This document shows, one piece after another, positions 34,042 through 41,818 of a stretch of 41,818 nucleotides of DNA. A program made the position numbers and the translations under genes. The first letter of the stretch is position 1. The number at the start of each line of letters is the position of its first letter. Under the pieces are notes generated by a model. That model had not been told where the DNA came from, searched no databases, and saw only the letters and a program-made list of their open reading frames with translations. Source of the DNA: Chitinophagales bacterium (GTDB lineage Bacteria; Bacteroidota; Bacteroidia; Chitinophagales; Saprospiraceae); assembly GCA_013298955.1 (NCBI GenBank), contig JAAFJT010000034.1, positions 1 through 41,818 on the forward strand, written 5' to 3'.

Positions 34042-34947
34042 ATGAGTAAAATTGGAATTGCAATACCAACGTACAATAGAAATAAATTTTTAATAAAACT
34101 ATTAGATACGATTGCTTCCGATATTGAAGTATTTGTGAGCGATAACGGTGGGTTTGTCACAGAATCCATTAAATTAGCCTATCCTAATGCTCAGTTTGAT
34201 TCTTTCAAAGAAGTGATACCTGCGTTTGACAATTGGAACAGAGCCATTAGGGGACTTCATTCGGATTGGGTATGTTTATCATCCGATGATGATATGTTTC
34301 TTGAAAATGCTTTCGCTACCGTAGAAAAAATTATACAAAAAAATCCTACTGCGGAAGTTATCATTTTTGGTAATGAAACGATTGATGCAACGGATAAAGT
34401 TACATCCGTTTGGATGCCCACTGCTGCAGAAGCCTATGAAGCACCCGATGGATTTTACCCTTTTAGATATGGGGTCGATGCCAAAATGATAGGTGTTTTC
34501 TTTAAAAAAGACTTATACTTATCGGTGGGTGGATTTAATGAATCCTATAAAGTTACAGCAGGCGACAGTTGTTTTGTTCAAAAGCTCCTTTTAGCGGGCA
34601 AAACAGTATATGTACAAGAGGCGGTTTCACAATATAGAATGTGGAGTCATAATGGTACCTCACAGATGATTGCTACTAAGTCATGGATGGATGAAATTGT
34701 CATCTGGCAAGATGAAATAGGAGCCTTTTTAAAACAAAAAGGCGTATCAGAAGATAAAAGACGACACTACAAAGATGAAGTAATTGCTCGAAATATGCTT
34801 GCTGGTATGAGTAGTGTTCTTCGTGCAAAGCAAGGATTTATGGGCTTATTGCGTTATGTTAAGCCGCTTCGTTATCCTGTCTATGCTCATTTTAAAACTC
34901 AATTATCCATTGTAAAATGCCTATTACTATCTTTGGTAAAAAGATAA
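34042..34947 (+). CDS. Family 2 glycosyltransferase
   Basis: A 301-residue GT-A-fold glycosyltransferase. It opens IGIAIPTYNRNKFLIKLLDTI, has a VSDNGG loop in place of the usual VDDGS, a metal-binding triple Asp in CLSSDDDMF, and an acceptor-side block SVGGFNESYKVTAGDSCFVQKLLLAGK with the likely base Asp in AGDS. The C-terminal 70 residues are helical and basic (LRAKQGFMGLLRYVKPLRYPVY), suiting membrane association. It should add one sugar to the lipid-linked repeat unit in the cytoplasm. A 48-bp gap separates it from the transketolase; the flippase gene starts 31 bases before its stop. Confidence 0.85.
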   Translation: MSKIGIAIPTYNRNKFLIKLLDTIASDIEVFVSDNGGFVTESIKLAYPNAQFDSFKEVIPAFDNWNRAIRGLHSDWVCLSSDDDMFLENAFATVEKIIQKNPTAEVIIFGNETIDATDKVTSVWMPTAAEAYEAPDGFYPFRYGVDAKMIGVFFKKDLYLSVGGFNESYKVTAGDSCFVQKLLLAGKTVYVQEAVSQYRMWSHNGTSQMIATKSWMDEIVIWQDEIGAFLKQKGVSEDKRRHYKDEVIARNMLAGMSSVLRAKQGFMGLLRYVKPLRYPVYAHFKTQLSIVKCLLLSLVKR

Positions 34948-36212
34948 GTGCTGCCAATTTTTCTGTCGGAGTGACGGGTGCAACCCAATTTGTAAATGCG
35001 ATACTCGGTTTTGCCACCGTACCTTTGCTGATACACTATTTTTCGACGGATGATTATGGTATTTGGGTAACCCTTCTTTCGTTAATTACTTGGATAGGCA
35101 TCTTTGATTTTGGGATAGGGTACAGTTTTAAAAATAAGGTAACGGAATCGCTTGTAGATAAAAATGCGGCAAGTATTAATGCTTTATTCAAGCAATGTAT
35201 GCAGTATTACCTTATCATCACGACGCTACTGTTGATTTTATTTTTTGTTTTGTTAAAGGTCAATCCGATTCTTTCGCAACACAAACTGCTTTCAATCCTT
35301 ATTTATGTGCCTGCGATTTTAGTTTTTCCATTGGGTTTGAGTGGACAGATTTTACAAGGGCTTCGACTCGCGCACATTGCCAGTATCTATGGGATGGCAA
35401 AATCAGCTTCATGGACTCTATCTGTGGGCATTCTTGTTTTTTTGGAACAAAAGTCAACGGTTTTAGGGTGTGCGATGCTCTATTCGACCCTTCATGTAGG
35501 GATGAGTGTGTTTGTATTCTACCTTGCACTAAAAAAATCAGCATTGCGAATGCCAACGATACAAGAGTTACGAATGCCTTTAGTTTTTGATAAAACGATT
35601 ATTACGGGGTTACAATTTTTTGCATTGCAGATTAGTGGACTTTTCTTTTTTTCGATGGGTAATTATTATATTTATTCTAATTTGTCTGCAAAAGATACGA
35701 TGGATTATGATTTAATTAATAAAATTTTTACCTTCTTTTTTAGCTTTTTCAATACAACGATAGGTGTCTATTGGGCAGAAATCGCTTATTACAAAGCATC
35801 ATCGGATTATTTAAAGTTAAAGCAAATTTATAGAAATCTTTTATTATTTAGTGGTTTATTTTCTATCGGGGCATGGATACTGACCTTAGTTGCACCACCC
35901 TTTATCTTTTTTTGGACTAAAGGCAAAGTCAATATTACAACGATAAACTGTATTCCCTTTGCATTCTTGATTACCGTTCAAGCCTTTACGTATAATGGAG
36001 CTGTGTTTATGAATGCTTTTGAAAAAGTGAAATTACAAATTGTATTGGCTGCAATCAGCATTGTTTTTTTGTATCCATTGCTTCAATACGGTTTTGAACA
36101 TGATTATAAAATAGCGACTCCGCCACTTGTATCAGCAATTTTAGTACTTCCTGCACTGATAGGATGTAATATTATGGCAGTAAAACTGATAGCCTCTGTC
36201 AAACAGGCGTGA
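34917..36212 (+). CDS. Wzx-type O-antigen/polysaccharide flippase
   Basis: A 431-residue polytopic membrane protein of the MOP (polysaccharide transporter) family with about 12 hydrophobic helices. The N-terminal part (VGVTGATQFVNAILGFATVPLLIHYFSTDDYGIWVTLLSLITWIGIFDFGIGYSFKNKVTE) is diagnostic for this family, with the YGIW and DFGIG-x-K motifs. It moves the undecaprenyl-linked repeat unit across the inner membrane for polymerisation. ATG 34917 overlaps the GT2 gene by 31 bases. Its presence with a WecA-type transferase and a Wzz protein indicates a Wzy-dependent route; the Wzy polymerase itself was not recognised in the window. Confidence 0.88.
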   Translation: MPITIFGKKISAANFSVGVTGATQFVNAILGFATVPLLIHYFSTDDYGIWVTLLSLITWIGIFDFGIGYSFKNKVTESLVDKNAASINALFKQCMQYYLIITTLLLILFFVLLKVNPILSQHKLLSILIYVPAILVFPLGLSGQILQGLRLAHIASIYGMAKSASWTLSVGILVFLEQKSTVLGCAMLYSTLHVGMSVFVFYLALKKSALRMPTIQELRMPLVFDKTIITGLQFFALQISGLFFFSMGNYYIYSNLSAKDTMDYDLINKIFTFFFSFFNTTIGVYWAEIAYYKASSDYLKLKQIYRNLLLFSGLFSIGAWILTLVAPPFIFFWTKGKVNITTINCIPFAFLITVQAFTYNGAVFMNAFEKVKLQIVLAAISIVFLYPLLQYGFEHDYKIATPPLVSAILVLPALIGCNIMAVKLIASVKQA

Positions 36213-36226
36213 TTTCAATATCCTAA

Positions 36227-36362
36227 ATGTTAAAAAAAATAGTTGGCTTTTTAGTTAAAAAAGTAAAAAATACGGTGGTGGGCAATAGTTTAGATAGTTT
36301 TAAACAATATAGCCCATAAACCCAGCACAAGTCGTGAAAATCATTCCAGCAGATAAACGCTC
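36227..36362 (+). pseudogene. Probable decayed gene fragment after the flippase
   Basis: An ATG frame at 36227-36319 encodes 30 residues (MLKKIVGFLVKKVKN..., then SLDSFKQYSP). Directly after it, in a frame shifted by one base, the reading PINPAQVVKIIPADKRS continues to a stop at 36362-36364, which overlaps the GTG of the next gene. Joined, the two pieces look like the basic, amphipathic N-terminus of a membrane-associated enzyme of a polysaccharide locus, truncated by what follows. The family cannot be named. It might instead be a real small protein, but the frame continuation argues for decay. Confidence 0.45.
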
Positions 36363-37259
36363 GTGAAAAAAATATTAATAATCGGTTCCAAAGGTTTTAT
36401 TGGCAGTCATGCCACTACGTATTTTTTGGCGCAAGGATTGGACGTATTGGGTTGTGATGTTGTGGTGGATTACATAGACAAAAAGTATATTTTGGTAGAT
36501 GCAACCAATGCAAACTTCCATAGTATTTTTCAAAAATATACTTTTGATTTTTGTTTAAATTGTTCAGGTGCGGCATCAGTGCCTGATTCTATCATCAATC
36601 CTTTTCGAGATTATACGCTTAATACATACAATGTTTTCAAAATATTAGACGCGATACGCCAATATCAACCGAATTGCACTTTTATCAATTTGTCAAGTGC
36701 CGCTGTCTATGGCAATCCTAAACAATTGCCCGTTAAAGAAACGGATGAACTCAACCCAATGTCGCCTTATGGCTTGCACAAAATGCAGGCAGAAGAGATT
36801 TGTAAAGAATTTCATACGATTTATGGTTTAAAAACCGCTTGTTTACGCATTTTTTCGGCTTATGGAGAAGGACTGAAAAAACAACTTTTTTGGGATTTAT
36901 ATCAAAAAATGAAAAATGCTTCTGAAATTCTTTTATTCGGCACAGGTGATGAGACGCGGGATTTTATTTACATCAGTGATTTACTTTTTGCGATAGAATG
37001 CGTCTTGAAAAATGCAGATGCTGACCACAACATTATTAATGTTGCGAATGGTGAATCCTTTAAAATTAAGGATGTTGCCCATTTATTTGCCTCTTTTTTT
37101 TCTACAAAAAAACGAATTATTTTTAATAATAAAGTAAAAGAAGGCGATCCACTGAATTGGAAAGCGGATAATCAAATTTTATTGCGTTTAGGATATCGTA
37201 ATAAAATATCAATTCAAACGGGTTTAGAAAAATACTACGATTGGGCGAGTCGATGTTAA
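36363..37259 (+). CDS. NAD-dependent sugar epimerase/dehydratase (extended SDR)
   Basis: A 298-residue extended SDR starting with GTG at 36363. The NAD loop is LIIGSKGFIGSHA, with the Ser in INLSSAAVYGNP and the Tyr-x-x-x-Lys pair in SPYGLHKMQAEE; DFIYISDLLFAIE and VANGESFKIKDVA are typical of the UDP-hexose 4-epimerase group. No segment gives its substrate; a UDP- or dTDP-sugar 4-epimerase or 4-reductase is likely. The next gene (GT4) overlaps its stop by 7 nt. Decayed gene fragments lie before this gene and after the GT4, so the pair may have been brought in as a unit. Confidence 0.82.
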   Translation: MKKILIIGSKGFIGSHATTYFLAQGLDVLGCDVVVDYIDKKYILVDATNANFHSIFQKYTFDFCLNCSGAASVPDSIINPFRDYTLNTYNVFKILDAIRQYQPNCTFINLSSAAVYGNPKQLPVKETDELNPMSPYGLHKMQAEEICKEFHTIYGLKTACLRIFSAYGEGLKKQLFWDLYQKMKNASEILLFGTGDETRDFIYISDLLFAIECVLKNADADHNIINVANGESFKIKDVAHLFASFFSTKKRIIFNNKVKEGDPLNWKADNQILLRLGYRNKISIQTGLEKYYDWASRC

Positions 37260-38380
37260 AAAGAAAAAAAATAGGTTTACCGTTTTTAGGGAGTTATAAA
37301 ACATGGACAGGTGGGGTTATCTACACGATAAACATCATAAGTGCCTTAAAAATATTACCAGATGCTGAAAAACCTGAACTTTTAATTTATCATCCTGCGG
37401 ACGCGCCTATTCAAGATATAAAAGAAATTGATTATCCCTATATAAAATTTTTATCTTCAGAAAATAAAGCACCGTTTTTTGTAAAGGCATTCGATTATAT
37501 AGCGATAAAGTTTTTTTCAAAATCGCTTTTATTCGAGGAAATACCTGAAGTTTGTTATCCTATTTGGCGTAAGTTACCTGTTGGAAAAAAAAATATCCAC
37601 TGGATACCTGATTTTCAAGAGCATTACTTGCCTCAAATGTTTTCAGAAAAAAACATTTTGGAGAAAAAACAAACCAATTTAAGTATTTCAAAGACAAAAT
37701 CTATTATTGTGTTTAGCAGCGCAGATGCAAAAAGTGATTTTGAGCAATTTTTCCCTCAATACAAAAGTGAATTAAAATTGCTTCCTTTCGCAAGTACGCT
37801 ACCTGCTTTTAAGCACCTTGATATAAATGCTTTAAAAGAAAAATACCATTTAAAAAAGCTTTATTTTTTTTCACCGAATCAATTTTGGCAACATAAAAAT
37901 CATATCGTTATCTTAAAAGCAATTGCTTTTTTGAAACCTAAAAACTTGAATTTTCAAGTGGTATTTAGTGGAAGCGAGAATGATCATCGAAATAAGACCT
38001 ATTTTGAAGAACTGAAAACGTTTATAAAAGCATCTGAAATTGAATCTTGGGTAAAATTTATTGGTTTTATTGACCGAAAAGAGCAATTACAGTTGATGAA
38101 TCATGCACAAGCGATTATTCAGCCGTCGTTATTTGAAGGTTGGAGTACGGTTGTCGAAGATACAAAAGCAATGAGTCAATTTATTCTGGTATCGAATCTA
38201 AAAGTACATAGAGAACAATTAAGTCAAAATGCTTTGTTTTTTGAACCAGATGATTTTACTTTTTTAGCCGCGCTTATCGAAAAAAATATATTGCAACAAC
38301 CTGTTAGGGAGCCTATTGATTACAATCAAAATATTGCTCAATTTGCAAGAACTTTTTTAAAAATTGTGTCTTATGAATAA
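37253..38380 (+). CDS. GT4-family glycosyltransferase
   Basis: A 375-residue GT-B-fold glycosyltransferase (group 1). The N-terminal acceptor domain begins KIGLPFLGSYKTWTGGVIYTINII; a HWIPDFQEHYLPQMF loop is typical of this subfamily. The donor domain has FFSPNQFWQHKNHIVILKAI, VKFIGFIDRKEQLQLMNHAQAIIQPSLFEGWSTVVEDTKAM, in which the second acidic residue of the EX7E motif is Asp instead of Glu. ATG 37253 overlaps the SDR stop; a TTG 12 bases upstream is less likely. It should add a sugar to the growing repeat unit. A gene remnant follows it. Confidence 0.85.
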   Translation: MLKRKKIGLPFLGSYKTWTGGVIYTINIISALKILPDAEKPELLIYHPADAPIQDIKEIDYPYIKFLSSENKAPFFVKAFDYIAIKFFSKSLLFEEIPEVCYPIWRKLPVGKKNIHWIPDFQEHYLPQMFSEKNILEKKQTNLSISKTKSIIVFSSADAKSDFEQFFPQYKSELKLLPFASTLPAFKHLDINALKEKYHLKKLYFFSPNQFWQHKNHIVILKAIAFLKPKNLNFQVVFSGSENDHRNKTYFEELKTFIKASEIESWVKFIGFIDRKEQLQLMNHAQAIIQPSLFEGWSTVVEDTKAMSQFILVSNLKVHREQLSQNALFFEPDDFTFLAALIEKNILQQPVREPIDYNQNIAQFARTFLKIVSYE

Positions 38381-38633
38381 CCCATTTTAATACACAAGTA
38401 ATTGAATATAAGGTGATTACAAAATAGTTAATGATAATCCACAATTAACCGTTTACGAAATTGTAACGAATGGCGTTCAATGGGAATTAGGTAAATTAAA
38501 AGATAAAATATTGTCCAAAGATTATAATGTGAATTTAACTTTGACGATTGCTGATTTAGACAAATTATATGCTGCATTGTATTGCATTTTGACAGATTGT
38601 AAAGAACAACTTCGTTTAAATAGGAAAACCTAA
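38375..38633 (+). pseudogene. Frameshifted C-terminal fragment, PD-(D/E)XK nuclease-like protein (tentative)
   Basis: No start codon precedes this frame, yet it reads 73 sense codons from 38412 to a stop at 38631-38633: GDYKIVNDNPQLTVYEIVTN, then GVQWELGKLKDKILSKDYNV and IADLDKLYAALYCILTDCKE. Upstream, in a frame offset by one base, the reading THFNTQVIEYK leads straight into it at about 38410, as if one base had been lost. The pattern V(T/S)NGxxWELGKL...LYAAL.FIL..C resembles the C-terminus of uncharacterised restriction-endonuclease-like proteins of Bacteroidota, and EYK would fit a (D/E)xK motif. The family assignment is from memory and weak; the truncation is clear. Confidence 0.55.
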
Positions 38634-38676
38634 TTCACCAGTTTAAGATTGAAACTTTTTTGATTTAAAATACATC

Positions 38677-39969
38677 ATGTACGAATCTCTACTTAAAAAA
38701 GAAAAGTCAATTGCTGTCATCGGCTTAGGCTACGTAGGCTTACCATTAGCCTTAGAATTTGCTAAACATTTCAGAGTCATTGGATTCGATATTAATAAAA
38801 GTCGCGTTGCGTTGATGCAGCAAGGCATTGACCCTTCTAACGAATTAGATAAATCTGCTTTTGACAATACCGATATTCTTTTCACAACGGACACGCAGGA
38901 ATTAAAAAAAGCACATTTTTTCATCGTTGCAGTTCCGACCGATATTGATGAACATAAAGTTCCAAATCTAACACCGCTTAAAAAAGCATCGGAAAGTGTT
39001 GGAAAAGTGTTGAAACAAGGGGATTATGTTGTATATGAAAGTACGGTATATCCGGGTTGTACGGAGGAGGATTGTTTGCCACTTGTTGAGGAAAAAAGCG
39101 GATTAAAAGCAGGTGTGGATTTTAAATATGGCTACTCACCTGAACGCATTAATCCGGGCGATAAAGAACGAACGCTTACCAAAATTCTTAAAATTGTTTC
39201 GGGTAATGATGCGGAATCGCTTGAACAAATTGCAAAAGTATATGGGCATATTATTGAAGCTGGAATCTATCAAGCGTCAACCGTCAAAGTAGCGGAAGCC
39301 GCAAAAGTGATTGAAAATTCGCAACGCGATTTGAATATTGCTTTTGTGAATGAGTTGTCTATTATTTTTGACAAAATGGGTATTGACACACAAGAAGTTT
39401 TAAAAGCGGCAGGTACAAAGTGGAATTTTTTAAAATTCCAACCCGGATTAGTCGGAGGACATTGCATTGGAGTAGATCCTTTTTACTTGACTTATAAAGC
39501 GCAACAATTAGGTTACAATTCTCAAGTGATTCTAAGTGGGCGGCGGATTAATGACAGCATGGCAGCACATATTGCGAAAAAATTGGTGCAAATGTTGATT
39601 AAAAAAGGAAAATCACCTCATTCCTGTAAAATTTTGCTTATGGGGTTGACTTTTAAAGAGAATGTTACAGATATTAGAAATTCTAAAGTGATTGATGTTA
39701 TCAGAGAGTTAATGGATTATTCTGTGAATGTACATATAACGGATGCGCACGCTTCGCCGAATGAAATTGCACATGAATACCGTTTGACCGTTACGGAAAA
39801 ATTAGCAGATAATTATGATGCAGTGATTGTGGCAGTCGGACATGATGAATATAAAACATTGGATGCTACTTATTTCAAATCCATTATGAATAAATATCCG
39901 ATTTTGTTTGATTTAAAAGGTTTGTATCCTTTCAAAGATAAACAAGGGATTGAAATTTGGAGGTTGTAA
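38677..39969 (+). CDS. tviB: UDP-N-acetylhexosamine 6-dehydrogenase, TviB/WbpO type
   Basis: A 430-residue UDP-sugar dehydrogenase that oxidises C6 of UDP-GlcNAc or UDP-GalNAc to the uronic acid with two NAD. Motifs: IAVIGLGYVGLPLALEFA (NAD), FIVAVPTDIDEHKVPNLTPL, YESTVYPGCTEEDC, GYSPERINPGDKE, KVAEAAKVIENSQRDLNIAFVNEL, and the catalytic Cys263 in GLVGGHCIGVDPFYLTYKA, then LSGRRINDSMAAHIA and GLTFKENVTDIRNSKV. These sequences are typical of the TviB/VipA/WbpO branch. The epimerase partner tviC is at 41184. Its product could also feed the WbpB-WbpE-WbpD enzymes, for which no other 6-dehydrogenase is visible. Confidence 0.92.
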   Translation: MYESLLKKEKSIAVIGLGYVGLPLALEFAKHFRVIGFDINKSRVALMQQGIDPSNELDKSAFDNTDILFTTDTQELKKAHFFIVAVPTDIDEHKVPNLTPLKKASESVGKVLKQGDYVVYESTVYPGCTEEDCLPLVEEKSGLKAGVDFKYGYSPERINPGDKERTLTKILKIVSGNDAESLEQIAKVYGHIIEAGIYQASTVKVAEAAKVIENSQRDLNIAFVNELSIIFDKMGIDTQEVLKAAGTKWNFLKFQPGLVGGHCIGVDPFYLTYKAQQLGYNSQVILSGRRINDSMAAHIAKKLVQMLIKKGKSPHSCKILLMGLTFKENVTDIRNSKVIDVIRELMDYSVNVHITDAHASPNEIAHEYRLTVTEKLADNYDAVIVAVGHDEYKTLDATYFKSIMNKYPILFDLKGLYPFKDKQGIEIWRL

Positions 39970-40302
39970 AATTTAACGATTTATGGTATTATCTGCTTTT
40001 CTCCTTTACAAACCTCGCCTGAACTTTGGTCAACAGTTTATAACTTCTGTCTAAATTTTCAAGTTATTTTAAAAAAATAAAACAGGGTGGTAAACGGAAA
40101 AAGTATCTTTTTATAACAACAAAAATAATACATCTTATTTTTTAAATTTTTTAAAAAAAGCAATGTATTATTTGTCACTCTTATAAAATATAATTGTTAT
40201 AAGGTCGTATAACAATTATATTTTAGACTTTTTCGACCAAAAGCATGAAAAGAGTTATACATTTCAAAACAGATTTTTTTAACTCTAAATTTCATAAACC
40301 TC
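39970..40302. other. A+T-rich gap between tviB and the transglutaminase-like gene
   Basis: This 333-bp gap is the widest in the polysaccharide locus. No credible gene is seen (a 23-codon ATG frame at 39983 has no support). It holds the 18-bp palindrome at 40184-40225 and long A/T runs. Its unusual composition and width mark a junction where the following gene may have been inserted. Confidence 0.5.
40184..40225. repeat. Perfect 18-bp palindrome, terminator-like, before the transglutaminase-like gene
   Basis: TAAAATATAATTGTTATA (40184-40201) and its exact reverse complement (40208-40225) enclose the loop AGGTCG. T-rich sequence follows (GACTTTTTC), so it could terminate transcription from tviB, or act as an operator for the gene at 40303. 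It is far more regular than its A/T-rich surroundings. Confidence 0.65.
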
Positions 40303-41184
40303 ATGCAAACTATGTTTTTTCACCTTGAAAAAGGCGATGAGTTATTATTCCCAACCTTTTTTTTTACACTTAGTTTTACCTTGTTTTTTACCACAATCAA
40401 GTTTTATTTAAATTATTTTTTTGCTTCTTTATTTTACGGTATTCTATACCCCAAAACGTTCTTTTTAAAAGAGAAAGTACTAAAACTTTTAATTCCATTA
40501 TTAACCCTATTAATTATTTACGAAAATAATGTCTCCTCAGAATTAACGGAAACTGATAGACTATACATTTCCAAAATTTTGGACAAAATCCATGTTGCTC
40601 CGTTAAGTCCTGTTAGAACTTATGATGAAGAAATCACTTTTATACAAAAAGTAGAAGATTCGCTGATTAAATATTATCCTCACGTGGGAGCTGGTATTCC
40701 CCTCTCTCAAGAGAGAGAACCAAAAAATTTATTTTATATTGGGGGAGGATTGTGTTTTGATAGAAGCAGAGTTTTTGAAAAATTTTTTAAGTTCTCTTAT
40801 TTTGAAACAAGACACCTCTTTTTAATAAGAGATTATTCTAAAAATAATAATAATTTCACTGTTTTTTTTAGGATACAAGAAATAGCTAGTCATGCTGTTT
40901 CTGAGTTAAAAACAAGCAGGGGATGGTTAGCTATTGGTTCTAATAAACCATGGGTTGCCTTAGACAAAAGTTGTAATCCGCTTTCAATGAAACAAATTAA
41001 ATTGGCTTTTGACAATAATATTGTGATTCATTGGTTAGAATCACCTCCTTTCGCTTATTTTTGGAAAGGAGACACTCACTTTATTTATGGCTTGTATTCA
41101 AGACATGGCAAATTTTACAAGCCCTATAATTTGATTCCTGATTATAATATTTCTAAACTTTTATATAATCTGACAAGTAATTAA
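40303..41184 (+). CDS. Membrane-anchored transglutaminase-like protein of unknown function
   Basis: A 293-residue protein, not recognised by name. Two hydrophobic stretches lie at the N-terminus (about 15-48 and 57-73) with a basic link ([11 protein letters not shown]), followed by a soluble domain of about 220 residues. That domain has a transglutaminase/papain-like Cys-His-Asp order: Cys151 in [14 protein letters not shown], His197 in [19 protein letters not shown], Asp221 in [13 protein letters not shown]. The spacing (46 and 24 residues) suits the transglutaminase-like core, and the Cys sits at a helix start as expected. The gene is more A+T rich than its neighbours and splits tviB from tviC; its TAATG junction couples it to tviC. 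It could act on the envelope or a glycan-linked substrate, but the function is open. Confidence 0.7.
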   Translation: MQTMFFHLEKGDELLFPTFFFTLSFTLFFTTIKFYLNYFFASLFYGILYPKTFFLKEKVLKLLIPLLTLLIIYENNVSSELTETDRLYISKILDKIHVAPLSPVRTYDEEITFIQKVEDSLIKYYPHVGAGIPLSQEREPKNLFYIGGGLCFDRSRVFEKFFKFSYFETRHLFLIRDYSKNNNNFTVFFRIQEIASHAVSELKTSRGWLAIGSNKPWVALDKSCNPLSMKQIKLAFDNNIVIHWLESPPFAYFWKGDTHFIYGLYSRHGKFYKPYNLIPDYNISKLLYNLTSN

Positions 41185-41818
41185 TGGGAAAATCAATTTT
41201 GGTAACGGGTGGAGCAGGTTTCATTGGCTCAAATTTAGTCGAAGCATTGCTCCAAGATGAACGAGTGAATAAAGTCAGGGTTTTAGATAATCTTGCAACA
41301 GGTTTTTTCCATAATATTCAAGAATTTATGGGCAATCATAAATTTGAATTTATATTAGGCGATATTCGAGATTACGAAACTTGTTTGGCAGCTTGTGACG
41401 GAATGGATTTAGTTTCGCATCAAGCGGCTTTGGGTTCCGTTCCTCGTTCTATTAATGATCCTTTGACTACGAATGCTGTAAACATAACAGGTACATTAAA
41501 TATTTTTACAGCAGCTAAAGAAAAAGGTGTTAAACGAGTTGTGTATGCGGCATCTTCCTCTACTTATGGCGATAGCAAAGAATTACCAAAAGTAGAAGAT
41601 AAAATTGGAAATCCCCTTTCGCCTTATGCGGTGACAAAATATGTGATGGAATTATATGCGAATGTTTTTAATAATCTTTATGGTTTAGAAACCATTGGCT
41701 TACGCTATTTTAATGTTTTTGGTCCAAAACAAAACCCTAGTGGTGCTTATGCGGCGGTGATTCCATTGTTTATTCAATCTATCTTGAAAGGGGAACGCCC
41801 GACGATTAATGGAGATGG
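41184..41818 (+). CDS. tviC: UDP-HexNAc(A) 4-epimerase, TviC/WbpP type (3' truncated)
   Basis: The first 211 residues of an extended SDR that runs off the window. It has [20 protein letters not shown], the segment [51 protein letters not shown], catalytic Ser/Tyr-x-x-x-Lys ([24 protein letters not shown]), and [25 protein letters not shown]. The [11 protein letters not shown] block is typical of the VipB/TviC/WbpP epimerases that act on N-acetylated UDP-sugars. ATG 41184 shares one base with the previous stop. With tviB it should give UDP-GalNAcA from UDP-GlcNAc. Confidence 0.9.
   Translation, partial: MGKSILVTGGAGFIGSNLVEALLQDERVNKVRVLDNLATGFFHNIQEFMGNHKFEFILGDIRDYETCLAACDGMDLVSHQAALGSVPRSINDPLTTNAVNITGTLNIFTAAKEKGVKRVVYAASSSTYGDSKELPKVEDKIGNPLSPYAVTKYVMELYANVFNNLYGLETIGLRYFNVFGPKQNPSGAYAAVIPLFIQSILKGERPTINGD

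Noticed and set aside
35195-35590. 131-codon plus-strand frame within the flippase gene
   Set aside because: Alternative frame of a clear Wzx membrane protein; Cys-rich, no motif.
39983-40054. Small gene of 23 codons after tviB
   Set aside because: No supporting context, signal or conserved motif; chance frame in A/T-rich DNA.

Overview
The window comes from a Bacteroidota chromosome. The evidence is type IX secretion (T9SS) genes (porU, porV, a PorP/SprF homologue), a protein with a T9SS C-terminal sorting domain, a DUF4249 lipoprotein, an UpxY/NusG-like antiterminator heading a polysaccharide locus, Bacteroidota-type promoter boxes (TAnnTTTG, once with TTTG 20 nt upstream), A-rich translation starts without Shine-Dalgarno sequences, and low G+C. 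A Saprospiria/Chitinophagia/Cytophagia-type environmental organism fits best, but the order cannot be fixed from the sequence alone. No rRNA, tRNA, CRISPR array or intact insertion sequence was seen.

Layout. (1) 1-9200, envelope and secretion: 3' end of an OmpA-domain protein, a cluster of three palindromes, PorP/SprF (minus strand), then porU and porV, each followed by a strong hairpin terminator, and a GH13 lipoprotein. (2) 9200-13600, accessory secreted proteins: a GHL10/DUF187 hydrolase carrying a T9SS sorting domain (a likely PorU/PorV client), a small secreted protein, a DUF4249 lipoprotein and a small acidic protein. (3) 13600-16750, minus strand: tolC-like then hlyD/macA-like efflux genes, separated by a long palindromic element. 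(4) 17216-20908: full-length cobalamin-dependent methionine synthase metH. (5) 21043 to the window end: a polysaccharide (O-antigen/capsule-like) locus, all on the plus strand, that continues past the edge.

The polysaccharide locus starts at a near-consensus promoter, then a winged-helix/nucleotidyltransferase-like regulator and an UpxY/NusG-type antiterminator, followed by two 35-bp direct repeats. The assembly genes then fall into modules. wbpE-wbpD-wbpB point to a UDP-2,3-diacetamido-hexuronic acid, with a WecA/TagO-type initiating transferase between them. A Wzz-type protein follows. rfbF-rfbG-rfbH give a CDP-3,6-dideoxy-4-keto sugar, followed by an SDR reductase, a TylF-type methyltransferase and a split transketolase (N and C halves). 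Next come a GT2, a Wzx-type flippase, an SDR, a GT4, then tviB and tviC (UDP-HexNAcA formation and 4-epimerisation), with an unusual two-helix transglutaminase-fold protein between the last two. Genes often overlap by 1-31 nt, suggesting one long transcript that depends on antitermination.

The most interesting points are: the rfbFGH plus split-transketolase cassette, which may make a two-carbon-branched 3,6-dideoxyhexose; the membrane-anchored Cys-His-Asp transglutaminase-like protein translationally coupled to tviC; two decayed gene fragments that flank the SDR-GT4 pair and mark past cassette exchange; and several families of long palindromes and direct repeats in the intergenic DNA.
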